A stretch of DNA of 64,000 nucleotides. It comes from Myotis daubentonii (Eukaryota > Chordata > Mammalia > Chiroptera > Vespertilionidae). The notes beneath the pieces are model-generated. The model was not told where the DNA came from, ran no database searches, and saw only the letters and a list, made by a program, of their open reading frames with translations. The stretch is taken from assembly GCF_963259705.1 (NCBI RefSeq), contig NC_081851.1, positions 58,922,855 to 58,986,854 on the forward strand, given 5' to 3'. The translations under genes were made by a program, and so were the position numbers. Positions 1 through 11,744 of this stretch are shown piece after piece (position 1 is the stretch's first letter; the number at the start of each line of letters is the position of its first letter).

Positions 1-190
1 GTGAGAGCCTGCAGATGATTCTGGCCCCTGGTCTCTAAGCTGCCTCAGCTGATGCCGGACACAGACGAGAGGGCTTCCCCACTGAGCCCTGCCCATAGTG
101 CAGATCTGTGAGCGAGAGAAATGTTCTTGTTTTAAGTCACTAAGTTTTGGGGAGGTTGTGACACAGCACTAGATGTCTGCAACAGGATCA
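1..190 (+). repeat. Possible MaLR-type LTR tail fragment
   Basis: The stretch at 125-180 (a 'taagtcactaagttttgggg' phrase followed by 'acacagcactagat') resembles the 3' end common to old mammalian MaLR/ERVL LTRs. It is cut by the window edge, so its 5' extent is unknown. The family is not resolved. Confidence 0.35.
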
Positions 191-477
191 TAATAGTAAC
201 ATTCGCCTTATAAAAATTGTGATGGTTAAATGAAGAGATTCCGGAGGCAGAGCCTTATGGAGCCTGTATACATACAACACATTGTCATCATCAGTGCAAT
301 CAAAGAAACCTAGTGTGTGTGTGTTCATGTCAGCATGTGTACGTCTACAAGATGGCAAGAGCGGGGTTGTTAGATGGTTCTGCAAATCGCTTCTTAATCC
401 TTACACTTCCATGCACTATAACTCCCTTCCTCCTCACACCCAGCCCAGGCAGGACGGAATTGGTTGTGGTAAAGATT
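191..477. other. Unique non-coding stretch
   Basis: No repeat family or gene is recognised. Short open frames here have no recognisable domain. A GT-rich patch lies at 312-340. Confidence 0.4.
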
Positions 478-605
478 ACAAAAGGTAGATATTATTATTT
501 TCACCAATTTGGAAATGGGCAAATGGAGACACGGCTAGTTTAAATTCAGGTGGAACTGGAATTTGAATCCTGCTCTGGCTTACGACAGTGCTTTCACTCC
601 CCACT
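478..605 (-). repeat. MIR SINE fragment
   Basis: Read on the minus strand, this shows the MIR order: a 'gattcaaattcc'-type B-box region, then a degraded 'cagtttcctcatctgtaaaatgg' core, then ATT-rich sequence. It is heavily diverged and truncated, as expected of this ancient tRNA-derived SINE. Confidence 0.55.
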
Positions 606-844
606 CCTTAGGAGCTAGAGCTGGGACGGTCACCTAAAGAAATGGGGATGCTGGGATGTTTCCACAGTCCTGCTTGGGAAAACCTTCCTGCTTGCCTTAT
701 TTAATTTTTATCACAACAGACATGTGTTTAGCACCTGTACTGAGACAGCGTGTTAGGCAAACCCCGGATGCACAAGACCATGACCCCTTCTTTGAGGCGC
801 TTGTGGTCTCTGAGGGAAACAGATACTCCTTGTTACGTAACCTT

Positions 845-1003
845 GGGCCAGCTACTCACCACCTCTCAGTCTCAGCTTTGTCATCTGTAAACTGGGAGTG
901 ATTATAGAACCCATCTCATAAGGTTATTGTGAGAATTATAGAATGTATCATTTGACCTAAGGCATCATATCCATAGAAAGCACTCAATAACTACTAGTTT
1001 TTT
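845..1003 (+). repeat. MIR SINE
   Basis: The core phrases are present in order: 'tcagctttgtcatctgtaaa' followed by 'actgggag', a 'cataaggttattgtgagaat' segment, and the 'agcactcaataact' tail. The tRNA-like head is mostly missing. Confidence 0.8.
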
Positions 1004-2236
1004 ATAAGTATACAAAGAAAAGTTTACAATATCATGTGATCTAAGCCAAAATAGAGGGGGACATACATGGCTATGGAGGAGAGAGGAGTAAGTAGTTAGT
1101 TCCTCCTGGGGGTGGGGGTGGTAGCAGAGAGGAGCTGACTGGTACCCTGGGACTTCAGAGGCAGGTAGAAGTAGCAGGTGGTCTATGGAAGGACAGTGTT
1201 TGGTGTGTCTGGCAAACAGAGCAGCCGCAGGCACTGGAGTTGAGGGTCCTGGGGGAGAAAGAGTTGAGCAGGTTGGGAAGGGCTCTGTTGCCAGTGCTGG
1301 TCACAGTGTCCCCGGACTCAGGCAAGCGTCTCCGCACCCAGGCTTAGAGATGAGGCTGTCAGGTGCAAATACCCAGGAGGAGGACTCCAGGCTTCAAGGT
1401 ACAAAAGTCCCGAAGGCGGAAAGATTGGGGAGAAGAGTGAAAGTCCGGGGTCCCCAGCCCTGGGGCAGAGGGCTCAGAAAGGGAGGCTGGTGTTTCAAGG
1501 AGATACTTTGCATCTCAAAAATCTGCTCAGGGCAAGCCCTGCTGAGTCTCAGCTAAACCGGGTCAACAGAACCTGTTCTTGCCAACAAACCACCAAGCCC
1601 TCTTGCCCAGAAATGTCATCGCACATCAGTGGATGGCGACGCGGGAGAAATTCACCGCAGGAGGCCCAAGGCCCGGGGGTCAACGAGGGGCTTCCTAGCT
1701 GGTACATCTGGCCGCAGGGAGAAGCCTCCGTAGGAGCCCCGGGCCTGGGCTCCGTGTGTACGGAGAACAGCTGCTTCGGTTTAAATATTAATAATGCAAA
1801 ATGAAATATGTGTGGTGCCCAGCGCACCAGAGCCCAGCCAGTGTGTGTTGCATCTAATGTCCTCCGCGCTCGGGTCTGGAAAAATGTGGTCAGTGAATTT
1901 AATATACTTTTTGGCAAAGGGAAAACGACAGTTAACTTCTCTCCGGAGCCTCGCTAAAGTGGCTTTTCTCCCTGGAAAGCAGAGGAGAGAGAGTGGTTTC
2001 TCCGGGCATGCCAGCAGGCCTGCTGCCCGAATCCTGTCAGAGCCCCTCTGCTCTGCCCACCTTGACACTTGCAGGGGATTCTGGGGGCTACAGAGCATCC
2101 CACTGCGGGGAATAGAGAGGTGACCGGTCTCCTTCAAGATCCAGTGGGGCCTGGGTGCGGCTGAAACCCTAGTTCCTGCCGGCTAGGGCTCCTCCCTCCA
2201 GGCTGCTCTCTCCCCATTTCATGCCCCTTTTGGACC
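1004..2236. other. Unique, moderately GC-rich non-coding stretch
   Basis: No repeat or gene is recognised. Overlapping open frames of 104-123 codons on both strands share no recognisable domain and look like chance frames in GC-rich DNA. A more AT-rich island at about 1780-1960, with 'taaatattaataatgcaaaa' and 'aatttaatatac', resembles conserved non-coding DNA in composition only. Confidence 0.4.
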
Positions 2237-2271
2237 ACCCCCCCACACACACACACATACACACACATACT
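2237..2271. repeat. CA microsatellite
   Basis: A run of C followed by an imperfect (CA)n tract with CATA interruptions. Confidence 0.9.
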
Positions 2272-2948
2272 GTTCACCAGCGGAGCTCACCATGAGAATG
2301 GCGGTGCCACAGGGCTCTCACAGGCCCCTGCGGTTGACAGCCACCCAAGGACCCAAGGGCCAGTGCTTCTTCCCTGCCCCCAGTTCCTCTGCATTGTTAG
2401 TCCCGGGGAGGTTCTGACAAGGCCAGTATTAAGAAGGGTTTCCCCTCCACTGCCTCCCGGTATCAGCCATCACCAGAGCCTCTGTGTGCCTGTCCCCCTC
2501 TCCACCCTCTCAGGCCCTGGCTTATCTCTTGCCAAATGCCACAGCTTTCAATTGGCCTCTTGAAAAGTTAATAAATGCTCGGTGACATCACAGCCCCAGA
2601 GCCGGGGAGCAAGAAAGATTCAGAGGCCAGTGTTGCTGAGGAGAAGTCAGAGGCTCTGGGTTTGCCCAACAAAGGCGCCCTGTGCAAGCATGGTCACGGC
2701 CATGGCCACTGCCACCACAGAACTGCAGCAGAGCTGGTGCGGCTTTCCCCGAAGCCTATCTCTGATTGTATACAACTTGATAATGTTCCCAGTTAGAGGC
2801 CTGAGCAAATCATCAGCAGTGAGAGCCAGGCAGTGGCCCGCTCTGGGGGGCCTCCCAGGCTGCTGGGAAACGGTCACCCCAGGGCCCCTTGGGGGGTGAG
2901 GAGTGGGGGCTCCGGGAAAGAGGGAAGTAGCCCTGCCTGGGAGAGGGC

Positions 2949-2968
2949 GGGGGGGGGGGGGGGGGGGC
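2949..2968. repeat. Poly-G tract
   Basis: An almost pure run of about 18 G inside a G-rich strand. It can fold as a G-quadruplex in principle. The exact length is likely to be unreliable in an assembly. Confidence 0.85.
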
Positions 2969-3094
2969 GGGAGCTGCAGCCACCGCAGCTCAGGACTCCA
3001 GCTGTGCCCCAGGCTCCAGCTCCCCCCAGTCTACCCCCCTTGGCGGCTGGCCCTTGGGGAAGCTGAGAGAAAGTCTCGCCTGTTCTGGATGCCG

Positions 3095-3335
3095 CAGGCA
3101 GGATCGGCCACAGTGATCTCCTTCATGTGTCACTGCTGGCTGTAAGCGCTGTGTTTGGTTTGGCAAAACGGCTATTTAAATAGCAGTGAAATGTGTCACT
3201 GGAAAAAAATTAGCTCATGTTTCCTTTGCCATTTCTTCATGATTTCCATTCAAAGTGTAACCACGGGTAATAAATTAACAAGATCTGTAAAAGCGACCAT
3301 AGGAAACCATGGATCCAGAATTCTTATAAACTTCT
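3095..3335. other. Candidate conserved non-coding element
   Basis: A non-repetitive AT-rich block containing 'ggctatttaaatagcagtga', 'gtgtcactggaaaaaaatta' and 'gggtaataaattaacaagat'. There is no coding frame of note. Calling it a possible enhancer is inference from texture alone. Confidence 0.3.
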
Positions 3336-4049
3336 AACCCATGATGCTAAAAAGCAAGGCTACTTGGGGGAGGGGGTTTGGATCACCCATACTTCAGTTT
3401 TCTTTGTGTCTGGTTCCCACTCTTGCGCCCTGCCCCAGTGGGAAAGGAAGCCCCCCACTTCTTCCAAGGGTTGCCATGGTTTTCAGGGTGAAGGTCTTCC
3501 TTTGGAAAACCCAGAGCCTTGGGGCATTGTTTGGCTCGTCCTGTTAAAAAAAAAAAAAAAAAAGGAATAAAAACAACTAAACAGTTACTTCTCTAACAAA
3601 GTGTAATCTCCTTTCCCCAAACTGTACCTCACCTGGTTCTAACCACAGTCCAGCTGCTGAGTTCTCAACTCCTTGCGGAAATCAGACCTTTCCCATGGGT
3701 ACTAGATAGCCTGATGTCGAATTGCAGCTCAGTTTCGCAGCTAAGGACACTGAGGTCAAAGGAAAATATTTGCCTTCAGCACAAAATCCAACAAGTGGAT
3801 GGACGGGAGCAGCAACCTTCGGATCGCTGCGATTTCCACCCCCACCCCCACCCCCGCCACACACAAACCAATGCTTGTTTGTTTGCTCTGGGCTGTGGGG
3901 CAAAGGATCACTGTAGGGTCCTGAAAGTATCTCTGAAGATAATCGGGTAAAAAAAAGCTGCTCCCAAGGAAGGCAGCTCTGAGGAATGTGTTTGGTTTGA
4001 CACATGGGGGTTATGGGAGCACCGAAGGAGTCTACCGGCAATGTTCACC

Positions 4050-4385
4050 CCAAGGATGGGAGAGTGGAGGACAGGACGGAGGGAGTGTGTTCAGTGTTAC
4101 ATGCAGAGACTAAGGGAGTGGGAGAGAGGGCAGGAGCGTGTGTCAGTGTTCCCCAGGGCCAGAGGAGGGGACAGAGGACTGGGGGAGAATTTGTAGTGTC
4201 ACACACACCAGCTGGTGAATGGAGAAGACGGGAGTGTGTTGGGGGCTGGAAGCGCGGGGGAAGAACTGGGGAGTTGTGTTCAGTCTCACACCCAAAACTA
4301 CAGGAGTGGGGGAGAGGACGGAAGGTATGTGTTTCGTGTTACTCACAGGACTGGGAGAGTGGAGGACAGCATCAGGGTAGAGAGA
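4050..4385. repeat. Degenerate GA/GT-rich minisatellite
   Basis: About six or seven diverged units of roughly 45-60 bp. Each runs from a purine-rich part (variants of 'gggagtgggagagagg' or 'tgggagagtggaggaca') through a 'gtgtgttcagtgttac'-like part. Variants of the second part occur near 4087, 4140, 4195, 4240, 4275 and 4330. A 177-codon open frame crosses the array only because the units lack stop codons in one frame. Confidence 0.6.
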
Positions 4386-4819
4386 ATGGAAGGAGGGAAG
4401 AGAAGGCAAGTGGTAGCCCATCATCTCCTTTTGCCTTTGGTGCTCTCCTCCTGTCCTTCGTCAATTATCCCTTCCGCAAATATCTCAATCCCCCTTTATT
4501 AACATGTGTGACCACGCCTCGGTCTCTTACTAGATAGAAGATGGGGAGGACATGGGGAATTTTGTGCCCCAGGTCATCCAAGCTTCAGGACCTCGAAGTC
4601 CCCCAAGCCCAACTTTTCTTGCATATTAGCCCCTGGGTAAGAAGGAGGAGATTTCTTGCCTTTTTTTTTTTTTTTTTTTCAGGACAATCCCTTGTCTTGG
4701 AAGGCTGTGGTGTAGAAAGTGGAGGCTCAGAAAACCCTTGGTCACAATGGAATTAAGGACGGATTTGGCATCAACTCTTCCTCACTGGTTTGCATTAGGA
4801 CCTTGCTTTGTCTTTGTTT

Positions 4820-5005
4820 GGGGGGAGGCAGTGAAATTACGCTCCATAAACTGATTTTTGTCTTTGCCAACAATTTACTGAGCACAGGTTCGCTGTGGGA
4901 ATTATAATAATTTCACAAGCCAATGACAGATTAATCACACTGCATTCCAGGCAAAGGGAGATAAAGGAATGAAGTCCAAATTTAATATAAGGTGTACCTT
5001 TTTAT
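4820..5005. other. Candidate conserved non-coding element
   Basis: A non-repetitive AT-rich block with homeodomain-like TAAT cores, for example 'aattataataatttcacaag' and 'acagattaatcacactgcat'. There is no open frame of interest. Its regulatory role is inferred from composition. Confidence 0.3.
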
Positions 5006-6942
5006 ACCAGGAGGCCCTCGGGAGAGAGTGACCCACGGAGACCTGACTTCCAGCTGCCAGAGCAAAAGCCCCTTGTTGCTAGAGCACGTTGCTATGGAAC
5101 GAAGACATTGGTGTCGGAAGGCAGGTTGGCTTCCTGGTGGGACTGCTGTGAGGCTTTTCAGCCACTGCCTATAAGAGAGTAGCCCTTACCTTGGTCGGGT
5201 CTTTGGAGAGTTTTTAGGTCAGGGACGAGTTGCCTTACCCAAACGGAAACTCTCAAATAGTCCTCACAAACGCTCGGTATTTATAGTCTAACTCTCCCCT
5301 TGCCATAGTTGCTTCTCCACTTGCTCTTTTCCATAAGCCCCAGAGGGGCCCCTTAGCAGCAAGGCTGCTGAGCGCTAATCAAGGACAACAGAAGAGATGA
5401 TAACACCCTCAAACAACTTAACTTCATTCTTACCTCAAAACAACACTACTTCTAAAAACTACTTTCTTAAATTCTTTGTCATAAACAAGTGTATTAAAAC
5501 AATGTCACTTAAGTCATACACAAGTGTATTTGAAATCATATTGAACCAATACGCAACAGACTTCTCTCCTCCTATCCCTCCTCCTGCCCCTCAGGTGCCA
5601 AACCTTTCATCCTGTTCGCACAGACACCATCATCCACTGCTCGCACCGCTTTCTAGGCGTGTCAGGCTTTCTTTGCTCACTCCTCTCTGTGAGGTCCAGG
5701 TGACTAGCTCCTTGATAAGTCCTCCCCGCCCCTTCTGGGGACCTGGACTGTAGAGAGAGCTCTTCCCTTATAGCCGGAGGCTCAGGGTTCTGCCAAGGCA
5801 CCTGCTATAATGAAGAAGAAACATCTGCTTGTTTTGTTTACATCTCATCCAGATGTTTGGGTGCCATGTAGAAGAAGCCTGTGGGCCGTCTGAATGCTGT
5901 GGCTGGAAACTGAGCTGGGAGGCCAAGAGGGAGGGCCTCCAACTGCGAAGGGATGGGGCTGGAAGGCAGACACTGCTTGGGGATGGGAAGGAGGCCGTAA
6001 GGGGAGACATGGAATTGGGGGCGGGTCACAGCCGTGGCAACAACTGGAAGAAGATTCTTCATAAACATTGGCTCTGTTTACAAAGCCACGAGAGTAGGGA
6101 AACACTTGCCAAATCGTGATTTTTAAAAAATTGTCCTTTTTAGTGCTTCCCGCCACTAACCAGATGCCCAGCAAGGCCTACTGTGTGCTCCGCAGGCCCC
6201 TCCCAAGCCGCCTGCCGCGCCCTTCCAAGCTCTCTGCACATCCATGTCCTTGGCTGTGACACAAAGAAAAGCAGTGATCCCGAGGCTCCAGCCGAGAAGG
6301 CCAATTAACAAGGCTGGGCAGTGAGCATAAATCACCACGCTCCCCCTTTTCCTGGGCTCAGGGCTGGAAAGTATCAAAACTGTGCAAATACTTGGGATGT
6401 TTCTCTTTATTAGTGATAAAATATTGGACGTCAGCGTGCGCCGTTTCATGCACTGCCTCCGACAGTTGGAGCAGTAATTGTGATGAATAGGGGTCCAGGG
6501 GCAGGGCTGCAGGCGTTTAAGAAGGCTCTGCGGATTGAAAATATTAGGATTGATTAAAGGTCAAATACTTTATAAATTTATCAGGGCTGGATACATTTTC
6601 CCGAGGTGGGGCTCCCCTTCCGGCCTGTTGAAAAAGAACTCGGTATGGTCCAGTGCCCGCCCTGCCCCTCCTCCCCTCAGTTTCTGCCACACTTAACCTA
6701 CAAAGCTGATGAAACCAGCAGACTTTTTCCTGTAATCCATGCCCTTTTGCTTCTCCTGCCAGGAGACGAGTTCAGTGCAGACATCTGTGGGCAGGAGTCT
6801 GCCCGTTTCTCACTAGAGAGAGAAAGGAGAAACAGCTCTCAGATTGAAGGATGAAATCTACTGGCTGGACTCTGGATTCAGCTCTGACATCAGCCACAGG
6901 AGGCAGAACCCTCAGGGACCTGTTATCCAGAATAGGTCTCTA
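5006..6942. other. Unique non-coding stretch with AT-rich islands
   Basis: No gene or young repeat is recognised. The part at about 6290-6600 contains AT-rich islands such as 'aggattgattaaaggtcaaa' and 'atactttataaatttatcag' set in GC-richer DNA, a texture seen at conserved non-coding elements. Open frames of 60-118 codons have no recognisable domains. Confidence 0.4.
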
Positions 6943-7147
6943 GCCCGGCCGGTATGGCTCAGTGGTTGAGTGTCAACCTATGAACCAGGAGGTCACGGTT
7001 CGATTCCCTTTCAGGGCACGTGCCCAGGTTGTGGGCTCGATCCCCCAGTGTGGGGTGAGCAGGAGGCAGCCGATCAACAATTCTCTCTCATTGTTGATGT
7101 TCCTACCCTCTCCCTCTCCCTTCCTCTCTGCAATCAATGAAAAAATA
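6943..7147 (+). mobile_element. VES: VES SINE (tRNA-derived, vespertilionid)
   Basis: The tRNA-like head has an A-box region ('tatggctcagtggttgag') and a B-box ('ggttcgattcc'). It is followed by the family body ('ggcacgtgcccaggttgtgg', 'aggaggcagccgatcaac'), a CT-rich stretch and a short A-rich tail. It would have been transcribed by RNA polymerase III and moved by L1 proteins. I could not define a clear target duplication. Confidence 0.9.
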
Positions 7148-7329
7148 ACCCACCCAAGGAGCCCTCAGGGCAAAAAGGAGGATCTTTGCTGATTCTGTCC
7201 TTTGCAGGAGTGTCTGATTTCCTGTTATTAGATGAAGAGAGCTTCGTAACGCTTTGCCTCCCAGGAAGTTTGGAGTGAAACTATGTTGAATCATGGCAGC
7301 AGCCCTCTGCCCCACTCCTTGGAATAAGG

Positions 7330-7775
7330 CCATCTGTTGAACAAATATGTACTGAGGCAGAAGCTGGAGAAAGAGCAGGGCAAAGAAGATGAAAAAGCCC
7401 TGCCTCCATGATCTTATATTCTAGGGGAGAGCAAGAAAATAAATATAAAAACTTATAAAGTATATAGTTCTAGAGGCCCGGTGCATGAATTTGTGCATGG
7501 ATGGGGTCTGGCCGGCCTGCCCCAATTGGGGCCGATTGGGCCAGGAAGGTGGGGGGAAGGGGCCGTGGGTGGTTGGCCAGTCAGCCTCACCCCCTGGTGG
7601 AACTCCTGGTGGAGCTCCTGGTCAAGGGGACAATTTGCATGTTAGCCTTTTATTATCTAGGATATTAAATGGTAACAAGTGCTAAGGAAAAAAGAAAAAT
7701 GGAGGAGGAAAGGAAGTTGGGAGGGCAGGTGGAGGAGATGGACATTTTGGGACTGGCCAAGGAGGGCCTCCTGAG
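7330..7775 (+). repeat. Old interspersed repeat hosting a HeliBat
   Basis: Sequence left of the HeliBat ('cttatattctaggggagagc', 'ataaagtatatag') and right of it ('aatggtaacaagtgctaagg') reads as one diverged old mammalian repeat, possibly the L2 3' region. The exact family is unresolved. Confidence 0.45.
7470..7662 (-). mobile_element. HeliBatN: Non-autonomous HeliBat Helitron
   Basis: On the minus strand it starts with TCC followed by an 'agataataaaaggctaaca' end and finishes with a hairpin-forming 'catgcacaaattcatgcacc' segment and the terminal CTAG. This is the HeliBat signature (5' TC, 3' hairpin plus CTAG, no terminal inverted repeat, no target duplication). It is 193 bp with no Rep/helicase coding and must have moved with enzymes from a full-length Helitron. 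The flanking dinucleotide is not the expected A|T. Confidence 0.85.
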
Positions 7776-7984
7776 ACCTGGAGGAGAGGAGTGCAGTTAC
7801 TGCAGGAAGAGTGTTGATCTGTGAACAGGTTTAATTGTGCTGGTACCTGAGTATCTCAGCATTGGCTGTCCATGTCCCTTTCTTTTGGAATGGGGTGTGG
7901 TGTGGATAAAATCACGTGCAGAAAATGAACGAGGTAGAATAGAACCTGTTCCGAGAGAGATTTCCAGAATCTTAGACCCCTGAA

Positions 7985-8140
7985 TCACGTGGAGCGCTGG
8001 TTAAAGCACACCTTGCTGGACCTCATCTCCAGAGTGTCTGATTCAGTTGGGGTCTGAGACTTTGCAATTCTAGTAAGTTCCCAGGCGATGCTGCTGCTGC
8101 TGATCCAGGGACCACATGTTGACAACCTCTGCCTTAAGCC
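7985..8140 (-). mobile_element. MER5A: MER5A-type hAT-Charlie MITE
   Basis: The reverse complement reads through the MER5A order: a 'ggtccctggatcagcagcag' start, a 'cctgggaacttactagaatt' part, and 'agaccccaactgaatcagac'. It is diverged, as expected of an old placental element. Confidence 0.75.
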
Positions 8141-8503
8141 AACAGAGCATGCTCTGGCCCATCAGGTGAGGCTTCCTGGAAGAGGTAACGGTGGGAAAAG
8201 TTTGAGAAGAAGAAGAAGAACAAAGAGCAATTTTTCAATCTTCCTCTTTAAAAACAAGGGTCAGTAAACATTGAACCAGCCGGTGGGTGGAGATGGAGGG
8301 CCAAACTGCAGATGGGTGGGGGAATGGATCAGTTGGTAGAAGTTGAAGCTGACACTCCCCTTTCCTTCCTCCAGCATCCTGGGTGGAGACAGAGAAGGAA
8401 AGAGCCAGCAGAGGAATATCTGTACCTGGTCAGGTGTGTTGGCCAGACTTGAGAACAAGAAGGCAGGGAGGGGAAAGCTTGAGAAGTGTTCCTCCTCCTA
8501 GAC

Positions 8504-8723
8504 CAGGGGTGGGAAAACTTTTTGACTCGAGGGCCACAATGGGTTCTTAAACTGGACCGGAGGGCCGGAACAAAAGCATGGATGGAGTGTTTGTGTGAAC
8601 TAATATAAATTCAAAGTAAACATCATTACATAAAAGGGTACGGTCTTTTTTTTTTTTTTTTTTAGTTTTATTCATTTCAAACGTGCCGGATCCGGCCCGT
8701 GAGCCGTAGTTTGCCCACGGCTG
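8504..8723 (-). mobile_element. Non-autonomous hAT element (nhAT, 'ggcccg' type)
   Basis: A 220-bp element with terminal inverted repeats (starts 'caggggtgggaaaac', ends 'gtttgcccacggctg') and a perfect 8-bp target duplication, tcctagac, at 8496-8503 and 8724-8731. It carries an internal poly-T tract and no transposase. Two related copies lie at 48162 and 49682. The 8-bp duplication and the ends place it in the hAT superfamily. Confidence 0.9.
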
Positions 8724-8731
8724 TCCTAGAC

Positions 8732-10259
8732 TATGATAAACCTCATGTGGCACTCACTGGAGGCAGTTTTTCCGGAAATGCAATCCATGTAACACTCCTA
8801 CCAATGGATAGGTATCACTGAAAAAGGATTCTTTGATCAATATGTTTAGGGCATGTTGGGTTAAACAAGTTTCTGTGCTGCAAGACTTGCTCAGGGTCTT
8901 AATATACAAATGTGTATTGTGATTTCCCCATGGGAAGGTCTACTATTCAGTGTTTCTTAAAGCTTTTTGACTGTAGAATCTTTGTTACTTTTTCATGGAG
9001 ACTTTAACAAGGTCAGTGTATAGTGGGATGCGCTTTGGAAAACACTGACTCTGAGGACTAAATAGTCTCCTCCAACCCACACTGAGGGTGGAAATGAAGA
9101 AACCCTCACATAGCCAAGAACTCAGAGGACACCTCCAACAGTCCTGTGTTCTCTTAAAGATTTCTACATTGGGTTAGAAAGACCTCCACATGTACCCAGG
9201 ATTCCATGCCCATTCTTAGGTCCCTATGGTTCTTTGAGATGAAACCCTGTACACATGGGCTCCTATATCTTATGCGTTTGACCTGCACAGGACTGGAAGA
9301 TATCATTCTTCCCATGGATATCTGAGTCTTGCTTAAGCACACTCCAACCACAAAATGTACGGAAGCACGTGCTATGCTGGCTGGGCCAGCAGGATTGGTC
9401 CGATAGGGTCTGGGTACTGCTCTGACTCTGAGAGCATGGTTCATGCCTATAAGCAGGGCCTGCAGAGCTGAGAAGGGGAGGGGCCTCAAGGCCCAGCTGT
9501 GTCTGGAGAACAGCAGTCCTGATATTTACGACTATGATGGTCCTTCTCTAGTGGACCTGCTTTGGAACATAAATAAACTTAATAGGCTTCAAATAATTAT
9601 GACAACTGAGTTTAAACCCTAGTCTGTGGTCCAGGGCAAGGGATGTCTTTTGTTTTCAGCCTGAATCCTTTGAGCCAATGCTCAGGCCTAAGCATAGTAG
9701 CACCATGGATTTGGTGGGTCTTTGGTGCCAAAGAAATGGGGTCGGGGGTGGTTTTGGGAGTGAACCAGAGGAAGGAGGTTAGTTCTTGCAGAATGTCCCA
9801 AGCTGAAATGTATTACGGACCATGTCCAGCCAGATGGAGCAGAATTCCAGATCCTGCTCCTACCTGGAGGGAAGGGTGAGCCCATCCCTCGCCCCCTTCC
9901 CAGCCATTCTCAGACGCTGTGGTTGAGACATGTAGAATTGTAAATTTGGTTCAAGGCATTGGTATATTTTGAATACTTTCTAGTTGTGGGACATCATACC
10001 ATCTTACAGGAAAGAAAGACACCTGTCTCTAGTGTGCAGCCACCTGGGCTACAGGGCAATAGTATAATCTTATAACAGATGAGATTAGCTCTTGCCAAGC
10101 AGAAATGAGACTTACCAGGACAGAGAGAGACCAAAAAAGAGGCATAATGATGGAGAGTACAAAGAATGTTCTGAGAATGGTGCTGTAGAGTGAAAGTATG
10201 AGCAGGAAAACGTGTTGGACTCAGGGTTTTTCCTTTCATAGGAAGGGATTTGGACCTTG
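8732..10259. other. Unique non-coding stretch
   Basis: No recognisable gene or young repeat. Open frames of up to 111 codons have no known domain. The block at about 8880-9060 may hold old repeat debris. Confidence 0.4.
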
Positions 10260-10780
10260 TCAAATGAGCACTGGAAAATCAGGTTGTATTTTAATGTTTT
10301 AAAATGATACATACAAAGAGTAAAATCTGCAAACAATACAAACGTATATTCAGTGAAAAGTGTCTCCCTGGTACCCAGTCACTCAGTTCCCTTTCCAGAA
10401 GCAATTGCTGGTACCAGTTTCTTATGCATTCTTTCAGAGATAGTCCTTGTCCTTGCAAACACATGTGTGAATATCTCCCCAATACCTTTTAGACACAAAT
10501 ATTAACATATTGTATACACTTACCTGTACCTTGCTCATTACCCTTAACCACAGATCTTGGAGATTTTCAGATGAAGCACAATTGTGTTCCATCATTTACT
10601 TAATAAGACTGACTGACAGACATTTGGTGCTTCCAGTCTGTTGCTACTCCAAATAATGACGAAGTGAATGTCCTTGCTGGTAAACCACTTTATGCATGTA
10701 TCTGCAAATTCATAGGCCTGGAATTGCTTGGTCAAAGGGCATTTGCATTTTTAAAATATTGATAGACTTCACATGGGAAA
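10260..10780 (-). repeat. Probable old L1-related fragment
   Basis: Phrases such as 'ggcctggaattgcttggtca' with 'aaagggcatttgcattttta', preceded by 'atgacgaagtgaatgtcctt', match the reverse strand of old mammalian L1 sequences. No open ORF2 frame survives. The family assignment is approximate. Confidence 0.5.
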
Positions 10781-11287
10781 ATTGATGCAGGGGATTCTGG
10801 GACTAGATCTATGTTAGGAAGGCTCTTTTGGAGGCAACAGGATGATGGGAAGAGACAAGTTTGGAGGGTGTTATGATAACACCGGGTGAGATATGATGAG
10901 GACCAGAACAGAGCGCTGGCTGAGGAATGGGAGGGAAGAGCAAGGGTGGAAGAGACACTAGTAACTGATTAGATGTGTCCACATGGGAGAGGAGAAATCC
11001 AAGACACTCATAGGCCCTGAGCCCCACATAGGGAGGGGTTAGCCAAGAGATAAAAAGAGTAGTTTTGATCAGATTCTTAAAAATGAGAAATGTGTCTGCA
11101 TAGATAGGAAAGTGGAAAACTAAGAAATTGCCACCTTAGGCCCAGTAGGGCAGGAAGAAGGAGGGAAAAAAAAGAAGTTAGAGGATCCTAATGTCCCCCG
11201 GTGAGGGCTGATCAGACTCAGTGTAGCTCCAGGCCAAGAAGGGGCAAGAACATGGACTTTGGAGTCCTTGAGTTTGGAAGCCCTGTG
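10781..11287. other. Unique or old-repeat stretch
   Basis: Purine-rich sequence at 10800-11040 resembles diverged old interspersed repeats, but I cannot name a family. No gene is seen. Confidence 0.3.
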
Positions 11288-11639
11288 TATTCTATTAGTC
11301 AGTTCAGGCTGTTTGCTGGAACCAATAATCGCCACATTTCAGTGGTTTAACACAATAGATTATTTCTAGTCACATCACTGTCCAACTGCAGGAACAGTGA
11401 TGAGGAAGGGGCTCTTCTCCAAGCAGTTATTGAGGGCCCTAGGTTCTTCCATGTCCAGATTCTACCCTTCTTTATGTCCTCGGCATCCTCTCTATTTGGC
11501 CATTAGATAGGAAAAGAGGTAATTGTGTACAGTCAGGTTTTATGGGCTTGGAAATGACTTATATCACTTCCACCCACTTTCTACTGGTCAGAATTGAGTC
11601 ATATGGTTGCCTCGAATGACAAGTGATCCTGGAAATGAC
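11288..11639 (-). repeat. Old mammalian repeat flanking the retrovirus
   Basis: 'ctattagtcagttcaggctg' followed by 'tttcagtggtttaacacaat' and a 'ttatttctagtcacatcact' part resembles the reverse strand of a common old mammalian repeat. The retrovirus inserted at its right side. The family is unresolved. Confidence 0.4.
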
Positions 11640-11744
11640 TGCCGGGGTGCAACCCCAGCGGGTCCAGGGGTCCCCAAAGGCGTGGACGGAGTCGGCGAAG
11701 AAGGAATGACACGGAGACAGCGTTCAGTTGATCAGCAGCCTAGC

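Noticed and set aside
4004..4537. 177-codon open frame
   Set aside because: It follows the degenerate minisatellite; the repeating Gly/Glu/Arg-rich product mirrors the DNA repeat.
6943..7147. tRNA gene
   Set aside because: The A- and B-box-like sequences belong to the tRNA-derived VES SINE; there is no cloverleaf with intact arms. The same applies to the other VES copies.
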